Source of the DNA: Microbacterium trichothecenolyticum | GTDB lineage: Bacteria > Actinomycetota > Actinomycetes > Actinomycetales > Microbacteriaceae | DNA length: 64,000 nucleotides | Assembly (NCBI RefSeq): GCF_000956465.1 | Contig: NZ_JYJA01000024.1 | Location: forward strand, 1-64,000 | Reading direction: 5' to 3' | Shown: positions 58,198 to 64,000 of the stretch, piece by piece | Position numbering within the stretch: position 1 is the stretch's first letter | How the letters are laid out: each line of letters begins with the position of its first letter | Made by a program: the position numbers and the translations under genes | Notes under the pieces: generated by a model | Database searches by the model: none | What the model saw: the letters and a program-made list of their open reading frames with translations, nothing else | Told to the model about the DNA's origin: nothing

Positions 58198-60825
58198 TCA
58201 GTCTTCGCGGCGCACTTCGGCGGGGGACTTGTCGGGGCGCAGCCCTCGCCACCGTGGGTGGCGCAGGATGCCGCCCGGGGTGAACTCGCCGTACTCGACT
58301 TCGCCGACGAGCTCGGGCCGTACCCAGAGCGCGTCTCGCGCGTCGAGCGGCGGCACGCCGACCAGGGGGTTCCGGTCGGTGCGCAGCGGCGTCAGCTTCT
58401 TCAGCAGCATCGACAGCGTCGAGTCGCTGAACCCGCTGCCCACGCGGCCGGCGTACTGCAGGCCGTCGGCGCCCGGGATGCCGAGCAGCAGCGACCCGAA
58501 GGTGCTGCTGCGCCCGCCCTTGCCGGGACGGATGCCCGCGATCACGACCTCCTGCGTCCGGGTGTTCTTGACCTTCAACCAGGACTCCGAGCGGCCGCCG
58601 CGGAGATATCGCGACGCCGGGTCCTTCACGACGATGCCCTCGAGGCGCAGCTGCTCGCTGGTGTCGAGCGCGGCGTCGACATCGTCGAACACGGGCGGTA
58701 CGGTGATCGCTTCGACGGATGCTGCGGCCACCGCCTCGAGCACATCACGGCGTTCGCGCAGCGTGAGCGCGGCAAGGTCGTCGCCGTCGTGCGAGAGCGC
58801 GTCGAACAGGTAGTACCGCACCGGCGTCCGCCGCGCCACGCGAGCGATGTCGCCGGCGTGCTCCAGGTTCATCCGGGTCTGCAGGAGCGGGAAGCTGGGC
58901 CTGCCGTCGGGTTCGAGGGCGACGAGCTCGCCGTCCACGACGCACGGCTCCGCACCGAGGCCGGCGTCCACCGCCGTCAGCTCGGGGTAGCGGTGCGTGA
59001 CTTCGTTGCCGCTGCGGGCGAACAGGCGCAGGCGCCGCCCGTCCCATGCGCCGACCGCGCGTATGCCGTCCCACTTCATCTCGACCCAGGCGTCGGTGCC
59101 CTCTCCGCGATCGGCCCACGTGCGCGCCGCCAGACGCGCCTGGGCGGGAGTCGCACTCGTCGCGAGCATCGGGCGCAGCTCTGATGCCCTTGCCGGCTGT
59201 GCGTGCTCGCGCGGATCGCCGGTGAGGGTCCGGTTCGCCTGACGGGTCCGGTGAGGCTCGGGATCTTTGTTCGAGCCGGAGCTCGCATCGCCGGCAGAAG
59301 CGGACTCCCGCCCGACAGGTGCGCGCCCGCCAGAGGGGCGAGGCGCATCGGCCTGGGGACTGGGCTCGACGACGGCGCCGCTCGGCTGAGGCCGGCCGGC
59401 AGCATCCGTCTTCATTCGATGCAGGAGCCAGCTGGACTTCTCACCTTGCCCGGCCGTGCGGATCAGCGCCAGCCGCACACGCCCGAGCGGGCCGCCGGGG
59501 CGCCCCTCGAGGGTCGCGATGACCTCGTCGTCACGCCACTTCTCCAGCTCATAGCGGCCGTCGTCCCAGATGGTCACGGTGCCGCCGCCGTATTCGCCCG
59601 CAGGGATCGTGCCCTCGAACGTGGCGTACTCCATGGGGTGGTCCTCGGTCATGATCGCGAGGTTGTTGCGCTGGTACGAGTGCGGGACGCCGCGCGGCAC
59701 GGCCCAGCTCACCAGGACGCCGTCGTGTTCGAGGCGGAAGTCCCAGTGCAGTGCGGTCGCGTGATGCTCCTGGATGACGAATCGCGGCAGTTCGCCGTGA
59801 GGCGACGCGCCGAGGGGGTTCGCCGGCACCGGCTCGGGGGTCCGGTCGGCGCTCCGCTTGGAGATGTACGCCGAAAGCGGACCCGACTCGGCTTCGCGCC
59901 CGCCCGCGTGGAACCCCAGCGCGGCCATGGGGTCGCCGATGGTCTCGGCCCGCTCGAGCACCTCGGTGAACTCGAGGTGGCGCAGCCCGGGATCGTCGAG
60001 CTCGTCCCAGGTGCGCGGCGCGGCGACCGTCGGATGCGGCCGGCCACGCAGCGAGTACGGCGCGATCGTCGTCTTGGATCCGTTGTTCTGGCTCCAGTCG
60101 ATGAGCACCTTGCCGTGTCGCTCGGCCTTCTTCATGCTGCTGACCACGAGGTCCTTGTGGTCGGCCTCGATCGCACGTGCGAGCTCGTTCGCGAGCGCGG
60201 AGGCCTGCTCCGTGGACTGCCCCGGCGGCAGCGCCGTGTACAGGTGGATGCCCTTGCTGCCGCTCGTGACGGGGTAGGGCTCGAGCCCCATGTCGAGCAG
60301 GATCTCGCGTGCCCAACCCGCCACCACGGCGCATTCCGCAAGCCCGGCGCCGGGCCCGGGGTCGAGGTCGAGTACGAGCCGGTCGGCGGGCCCGCGCCCC
60401 CCGACGGCGTCGAGGCGCCCGCCTGCTTGTTCGTGAAGCGCGAAGCGCCACTGGGGCACGTGCAGCTCGAGGCTCGCCACCTGAGCCAGATAGACGAGCG
60501 TCGGCACATCGCCCACCAGCGGATACTCTTTGGTGCCCGTGGAGTGGGGGATCGGCATCCTTCGCACCCACGACGGCGCGCCGCGCTCGAGGTCCTTCGC
60601 GAAGAAGACCATGCCGGGGTCGTCGTCGGTGCCGACGCCGTCCGGCCACCGCTTGCGGGTGACGGGTCGTCCCACGACATGGGGGATGAGCAGCTCGGCG
60701 ATGTGCGAGTAGTAGTCGATGACCTCGCCCTTGGTGGTGCCGGTCGCGGGGTAGAGCACCTTCTCGAGGTTCGTGATGCGCAGGCGGCGGCCGCCGATGC
60801 GCACCAGCTGCTCGTCGCCCGCCAT
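58198..60825 (-). CDS. ligD: Multidomain non-homologous end-joining DNA ligase LigD
   Basis: 875 residues in the mycobacterial order: N-terminal primase-polymerase domain (about 1-300; LDLDPG metal site, SGSKGIHLY), 3'-phosphoesterase domain (about 345-480; IQEHHATALHWDFRLEHDG), a disordered linker and a C-terminal ATP-dependent ligase (about 555-875) with the adenylated Lys584 in EMKWDGIRA and DGELVAL. It fills, trims and seals double-strand breaks held by Ku, whose gene is divergent 71 bases away. Confidence 0.95.
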   Translation of the reverse strand: MAGDEQLVRIGGRRLRITNLEKVLYPATGTTKGEVIDYYSHIAELLIPHVVGRPVTRKRWPDGVGTDDDPGMVFFAKDLERGAPSWVRRMPIPHSTGTKEYPLVGDVPTLVYLAQVASLELHVPQWRFALHEQAGGRLDAVGGRGPADRLVLDLDPGPGAGLAECAVVAGWAREILLDMGLEPYPVTSGSKGIHLYTALPPGQSTEQASALANELARAIEADHKDLVVSSMKKAERHGKVLIDWSQNNGSKTTIAPYSLRGRPHPTVAAPRTWDELDDPGLRHLEFTEVLERAETIGDPMAALGFHAGGREAESGPLSAYISKRSADRTPEPVPANPLGASPHGELPRFVIQEHHATALHWDFRLEHDGVLVSWAVPRGVPHSYQRNNLAIMTEDHPMEYATFEGTIPAGEYGGGTVTIWDDGRYELEKWRDDEVIATLEGRPGGPLGRVRLALIRTAGQGEKSSWLLHRMKTDAAGRPQPSGAVVEPSPQADAPRPSGGRAPVGRESASAGDASSGSNKDPEPHRTRQANRTLTGDPREHAQPARASELRPMLATSATPAQARLAARTWADRGEGTDAWVEMKWDGIRAVGAWDGRRLRLFARSGNEVTHRYPELTAVDAGLGAEPCVVDGELVALEPDGRPSFPLLQTRMNLEHAGDIARVARRTPVRYYLFDALSHDGDDLAALTLRERRDVLEAVAAASVEAITVPPVFDDVDAALDTSEQLRLEGIVVKDPASRYLRGGRSESWLKVKNTRTQEVVIAGIRPGKGGRSSTFGSLLLGIPGADGLQYAGRVGSGFSDSTLSMLLKKLTPLRTDRNPLVGVPPLDARDALWVRPELVGEVEYGEFTPGGILRHPRWRGLRPDKSPAEVRRED

Positions 60826-60831
60826 GCGCTC

Positions 60832-60837
60832 AGAGTA
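60832..60837 (-). promoter_or_regulatory. -10 box (TACTCT), probable leaderless start of ligD
   Basis: TACTCT on the minus strand ends 6 bases before the ATG at 60825. Confidence 0.5.
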
Positions 60838-60896
60838 TCGGCGCGGCGTCGCGCAAGGGGTGGCCGCGTGTCGGCGCCCTGGTGTTCACTGGTGGG

Positions 60897-61799
60897 GTGA
60901 GAGCGATCTGGAAGGGTGCACTGACGTTCGGGCTCGTCAACGTGCCGGTGAAGGTGTACTCGGCGACCGAGGACCACGATGTCTCGCTGCATCAGGTGCA
61001 CAACAAGGACGGCGGGCGCATCCGCTATCAGCGGATCTGCGAGATCGACGGTGAGGTCGTGCCGTACTCCGACATAGACAAGGCCTACGACGACGGTGAG
61101 AAGACCGTGGTCCTGACCAAGGAGGACCTCGAGTCCCTGCCGGCGGAACGCAGTCGCGAGATCGACGTCGTCGAGTTCGTGCCGAGCGAGCAGATCGACC
61201 TCCTGACGCTGGACCGCGCGTACTACCTCGAGCCGGATTCGGCCTCTCCCAAGGCATATGTGCTGCTGCGCAAGACGCTCGAGCAGACCGATCGCACGGC
61301 CATCGTGCGGTTCTCCCTCCGGCAGAAGACCCGGCTGGCGGCGCTCAGGGTGCGCGACGACGTGCTGGTGCTGCAGACACTGCTGTGGGCGGACGAGGTG
61401 CGCGAAGCCGCGTTCCCGTCGCTCGACGAGTCGGTGCGCATCTCGGCGAAGGAGCTCGAGCTGTCGGCATCGCTGGTCGAGAGCTTCTCGAGCGACTTCG
61501 ATCCGGAGGAGTTCAAGGACGAGTACCAGGAGGAGTTGCGCACCCTCATCGAGGCGAAGCTCGAGAAGGGCGACGCACTCGACACCTCCGAGACCTTCGG
61601 CGAGCAGGAGGAAGAGGAGGCCGGTGGCGAGGTGATCGACCTGATGGCCGCGCTCCGCGCCAGCGTCGAGAAGTCCCGTGCAGCCCGTGAGGGCGCGGGC
61701 GCGAAGGCGGCCTCAGGGACGGATGCTGCAGCCCCGGCGAAGGCCGACGCCGAGGCGCCCGCCAAGAAGCCCGCGGCGAAGAAGAAGAAGGCGTCCTGA
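60897..61799 (+). CDS. ku: Ku protein, non-homologous end joining
   Basis: 300 residues from the GTG at 60897, which gives the canonical opening RAIWKGALTFGLVNVPVKVY. The Ku core is followed by a Lys/Ala-rich tail (KKPAAKKKKAS) typical of actinobacterial Ku and used for DNA threading. It forms a homodimer ring on DNA ends and recruits LigD. TTCACT 6 bases before the start is a weak -10 candidate. Convergent with a DedA gene 19 bases away. Confidence 0.95.
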   Translation: MRAIWKGALTFGLVNVPVKVYSATEDHDVSLHQVHNKDGGRIRYQRICEIDGEVVPYSDIDKAYDDGEKTVVLTKEDLESLPAERSREIDVVEFVPSEQIDLLTLDRAYYLEPDSASPKAYVLLRKTLEQTDRTAIVRFSLRQKTRLAALRVRDDVLVLQTLLWADEVREAAFPSLDESVRISAKELELSASLVESFSSDFDPEEFKDEYQEELRTLIEAKLEKGDALDTSETFGEQEEEEAGGEVIDLMAALRASVEKSRAAREGAGAKAASGTDAAAPAKADAEAPAKKPAAKKKKAS

Positions 61800-61818
61800 C
61801 CGGCGGTACGCCGTCGGC

Positions 61819-62583
61819 TCAGGCTTTGGGCGCCTCGCCGTGCTCGGGGCCCCGTTCGAACACCTCGGGATCGAGCACGAGGGCCTCTGCCTCGGCGTGG
61901 TCGGTGACGACGTCCTCACCCGCCGCGGCGGCCTTCTTGGCCTTGCTGCGCTCGCGGAGGTAGTGCCACAGCGTCACGAGCGCGGTGCCGCCGACGGCCA
62001 CGAGGAGAATGAGGTCGATGTAGTTCTCGACGAACGTGGCGACGGGCGGGATATAGCCGAGCAGGTAGCCGAACATCGTGAGCCCGAAGCCCCACAGCAC
62101 GGCTCCGATGAGGTTGTAGAGCGTGTACTTCCACTTGTTCATGTGGCCGATGCCGGCGGCGACGGGCGCGAAGGTGCGGACGATCGGCACGAAGCGCGCC
62201 AGGATGATCGTGAGCCCGCCGAACCGCTCGAAGAAGGCGTTGGTGCGTTCGACGTTCTTGACGCTGAACAGGCCTGATTCCTTCTTCTCGAAGACCGCAG
62301 GGCCACCCTTGTGGCCGATGTAGTACCCGACTTCACCGCCGACGAAGGCCGAGAGGCCGATCAGCAGGGACACCACCCAGATGTTGACGCCGAAGATGTT
62401 GCTCGTGTGCGTCAGCAGGCCGGAGATGACGAGCAGCGTGTCACCCGGGAGCAGGAAGCCGATGAGCAGCCCTGTCTCGGCGAACACGATGAAGCACACG
62501 ACGACCAGCGCCCAGGGCCCTGCCCATTCGATGATGGCGGCCGGATCCAGCCAGGGGATCAGGGCTGTGGGAACTGCGTGCAC
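61819..62583 (-). CDS. DedA family membrane protein
   Basis: 254 residues from a GTG at 62583; the longer frame would run into the tRNA-Leu gene. DedA signatures are FAETGLLIGFLLPGDTLLV, FVGGEVGYYIGHKGG and ARFVPIVRTFAPVAAGIGHM. The family recycles undecaprenyl phosphate or flips other lipids and depends on proton motive force. The C-terminal 45 residues are charged. Confidence 0.9.
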   Translation of the reverse strand: MHAVPTALIPWLDPAAIIEWAGPWALVVVCFIVFAETGLLIGFLLPGDTLLVISGLLTHTSNIFGVNIWVVSLLIGLSAFVGGEVGYYIGHKGGPAVFEKKESGLFSVKNVERTNAFFERFGGLTIILARFVPIVRTFAPVAAGIGHMNKWKYTLYNLIGAVLWGFGLTMFGYLLGYIPPVATFVENYIDLILLVAVGGTALVTLWHYLRERSKAKKAAAAGEDVVTDHAEAEALVLDPEVFERGPEHGEAPKA

Positions 62584-62628
62584 GATGGTTGTCCCGTCGT
62601 CAGTCGGCGGAGGATGCGAGAACTCGCG

Positions 62629-62710
62629 TGCGGAAGGTGGGACTTGAACCCACACGCCCGAAGGCACAGGAACCTAAATCCTGCGTGTCTGCCGATTTCA
62701 CCACTCCCGC
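62629..62710 (-). tRNA. tRNA-Leu (TAG)
   Basis: Class II tRNA on the minus strand, 82 bases, with long variable arm (TGCCTTCGGGCG), T-loop GGTTCAAGTCC and a seven-pair acceptor stem GCGGGAG/CTTCCGC including one G-T pair. The anticodon loop TTTAGGT gives anticodon TAG, reading CUN/CUA leucine codons. CCA is not encoded. Confidence 0.93.
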
Positions 62711-62721
62711 GAGTGGCTCTC

Positions 62722-62727
62722 AGTCTA
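62722..62727 (-). promoter_or_regulatory. -10 box (TAGACT) of the tRNA-Leu gene
   Basis: TAGACT on the minus strand is 11 bases upstream of the tRNA 5' end, the same distance as for tRNA-fMet. It sits in a 14-base palindrome CTCAGT-CT-ACTGAG at 62719-62732. Confidence 0.5.
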
Positions 62728-62779
62728 CTGAGGGGACTGAGGGTCGGCTGTGGGGTGGGCCCCCGGTCGGCCAGGAGGT

Positions 62780-62986
62780 TTAGCGGCGGATCCCGAACAG
62801 GAAGTAGCTGGCAGGACCGATCCAGTTCACGAGGAGCGCGGGGATCCATGCGGCCTTGGGCCCGCGGACCTCGTCGGGGTCGCGATGGGCGAGATCCCAG
62901 AATGCGAGGAACGCGAACGCGACCTGCACGATGCCGAGCACGCCGAGTCCTGCCTTCGCCGCAGGGGCCATCTCCGTCTTGGTCAT
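62780..62986 (-). CDS. Small PLDc_N domain membrane protein
   Basis: 68 residues from the ATG at 62986, with GAAGGGA upstream; longer frames are antisense to the ATPase gene. Two membrane helices (GLGVLGIVQVAFAFLAFWDLAH and PALLVNWIGPASYFLFGI) flank a short loop, the phospholipase D-nuclease N-terminal module without a nuclease. Function unknown. A related module with SHOCT is at 8723-9154. Confidence 0.82.
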   Translation of the reverse strand: MTKTEMAPAAKAGLGVLGIVQVAFAFLAFWDLAHRDPDEVRGPKAAWIPALLVNWIGPASYFLFGIRR

Positions 62987-63088
62987 CTTCGTCCCTTCGT
63001 CTGTTCCTCCATCCTGCCGCGCCGGCGGTCCGCCCGCATCTGTGGATAACTTTCGGCTGGCTCTGCGGCGAATTGGGAGGATGCCTGC

Positions 63089-64000
63089 GTGACTTCCCCC
63101 GCCGCCCCCGTCGCGACCCTCGTGGCGGAGCGTGTGCGGGAACTGCTCCGCGCGGAGCGGTCGGATCCGGCCCGCGACCCCGAGTTCGCCGCGCAGATCG
63201 CCCGTGCGGAGGTGCGCCGCCACAACGACTTCGCTCTCGCGCGCGGCCTCGCGCCCGTCGACGACGAGACGGCATGCGTGCGGGAAGTGCTCGCCGCGGT
63301 ATCAGGGTTCGGCCCGCTGCAGGCTTACCTCGACGACCCGACGGTCGAGGAGGTCTGGATCAACGCACCCGACCGGATCTTCGTGGCCCGCAGCGGAGTC
63401 CCGGAGCGCACGCCGCTCATGCTCACCGATACCGCGGTGCGCGATCTGGTGGAACGGATGCTGCAGTCCAGCGGTCGGCGGGTCGACCTGAGTCAGCCGT
63501 TCGTCGACGCGTCGCTTCCGGACGGCTCCCGGCTTCATGTCGTGATCCCCGACATCACCCGCCGGCACTGGGCCGTCAACATCCGCAAGTTCCTTCCCGC
63601 GTACCGAGATCTCGGGCGACTCGTCGCCGCGGGCTCGATCGCCCCCGAAGCTGCCACGCTGCTGCGCGACGCGATGATCGCGGGGCAGTCGGTGCTGGTC
63701 TCGGGGGCGACGCATGCGGGGAAGACGACGCTGCTCGGCGCGCTCATCGCGGCGTGCCCGCATGAGCAGCGCATCGTCACGGTCGAGGAGACCTTCGAGC
63801 TCGCCGTCGCTGCGCCGGATCTCGTCGCCCTGCAGGGCCGGCAGCCGAGTCTCGAGGGCACCGGCGAGGTGACGCTCCGCCGGCTCGTGAAGGAGGCGCT
63901 GCGCATGCGCCCCGACCGGCTCGTCGTGGGCGAGGTGCGCGATGCCGAGGCGCTCGACCTGCTGCTGGCGCTCAACACCGGCGTTCCCGGAGCCGCCACG
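63089..64000 (+). CDS. CpaF/TadA family secretion ATPase, partial
   Basis: 304 codons are visible from the GTG at 63089 to the window edge, with GGGAGG 8 bases upstream; the nearby ATG at 63081 stops after three codons. An N-terminal helical domain leads to the type II/IV secretion ATPase core: SGFGPLQAYLDDPTVEE-type segment, Walker A GATHAGKTT (near 205), TVEETFEL (Asp-box Glu) and LRMRPDRLVVGEVRDAEA. CpaF proteins power Tad/Flp pilus assembly; further tad genes would be expected to the right. Confidence 0.92.
   Translation, partial: MTSPAAPVATLVAERVRELLRAERSDPARDPEFAAQIARAEVRRHNDFALARGLAPVDDETACVREVLAAVSGFGPLQAYLDDPTVEEVWINAPDRIFVARSGVPERTPLMLTDTAVRDLVERMLQSSGRRVDLSQPFVDASLPDGSRLHVVIPDITRRHWAVNIRKFLPAYRDLGRLVAAGSIAPEAATLLRDAMIAGQSVLVSGATHAGKTTLLGALIAACPHEQRIVTVEETFELAVAAPDLVALQGRQPSLEGTGEVTLRRLVKEALRMRPDRLVVGEVRDAEALDLLLALNTGVPGAAT

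Noticed and set aside
62311-63765. 484-codon plus-strand open frame
   Set aside because: It runs across the DedA start, tRNA-Leu and the small PLDc_N gene and is out of frame with the CpaF gene.
1-64000. CRISPR array, prophage, transposon or defence island
   Set aside because: No regularly spaced repeats, integrase, transposase or phage structural genes are seen. AdnAB, the UvrD2-like helicase and Ku/LigD are core actinobacterial repair genes, not an accessory defence cluster.

Overview
This is high-GC actinobacterial chromosomal DNA, most likely from the family Microbacteriaceae (Microbacterium or a close relative). The indications are: AdnAB recombination helicase-nucleases; a C50-carotenoid operon with split lycopene cyclases and a lycopene elongase; several actinobacterial families (UPF0182, DUF3039, DUF3107, Zincin_2); Ku plus three-domain LigD; GTG starts; ATGA/GTGA gene overlaps; and many start codons placed 6-8 bases after a TANNNT box, the signature of leaderless mRNAs. 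Genes are packed tightly, no gene-free stretch exceeds about 300 bases, and I see no insertion sequence, prophage, CRISPR array or rRNA operon.

Layout. 1-9.2 kb: a partial gene, an alpha/beta hydrolase, a divergent pair of citrate synthase-fold genes (one fused to a helix-turn-helix), gamma-glutamyltransferase and aminopeptidase P (peptide/glutathione breakdown), a membrane EEP-family hydrolase, a PHP phosphoesterase and a small membrane protein. 9.2-12.3 kb: a DEAD-box RNA helicase, a ferritin-like protein and two small conserved genes. 12.5-26.7 kb: a DNA-repair block (adnA, adnB, a phosphotransferase-fold protein without catalytic residues, nudC, a UvrD2-like helicase, a ThiF/cyclodehydratase-like protein), then a Zincin_2 protein and a Lon-like PDZ protease. 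26.8-29.7 kb: a large UPF0182 membrane protein.

29.8-36 kb: a seven-gene carotenoid operon on the minus strand (idi-crtE-crtB-crtI-crtYe-crtYf-crtEb) in which every junction is a 4-base overlap. It faces a divergent MarR regulator across a perfect 19-base inverted repeat, matching the CrtR logic known from Corynebacterium. The initiator tRNA-fMet follows. 36.2-40.5 kb: a membrane protein, a nitrilase-family amidase, an aminotransferase and an HtrA-type protease.

40.6-51 kb: an envelope glycopolymer region with three CDP-glycerol glycerophosphotransferase-family proteins, a family 2 glycosyltransferase and a LicC-like nucleotidyltransferase, interrupted by a maltokinase preceded by a LacI-type operator, a small orphan gene and an EcsC-family protein. 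49.4-52.6 kb: an ABC exporter whose ATPase has a 300-residue disordered, repeat-containing N-terminus. 52.6-58.2 kb: DUF3039, nicotinate phosphoribosyltransferase, murI, rph, rdgB, a membrane protein and a cation diffusion facilitator. 58.2-64 kb: ligD and ku (non-homologous end joining), a DedA protein, tRNA-Leu, a small PLDc_N protein, and the start of a CpaF/TadA ATPase cut by the window edge.

Most content is housekeeping. The points most worth following are the HTH-citrate synthase fusion, which lacks an active-site histidine and sits across a palindrome from its partner; a pseudokinase lodged in the AdnAB-NudC-UvrD2 block; an orphan cyclodehydratase-like gene overlapping the helicase tail-to-tail by 200 bases; and a 10-base word (GCGGCATCCG or its complement) found at least 15 times where under one copy would be expected.
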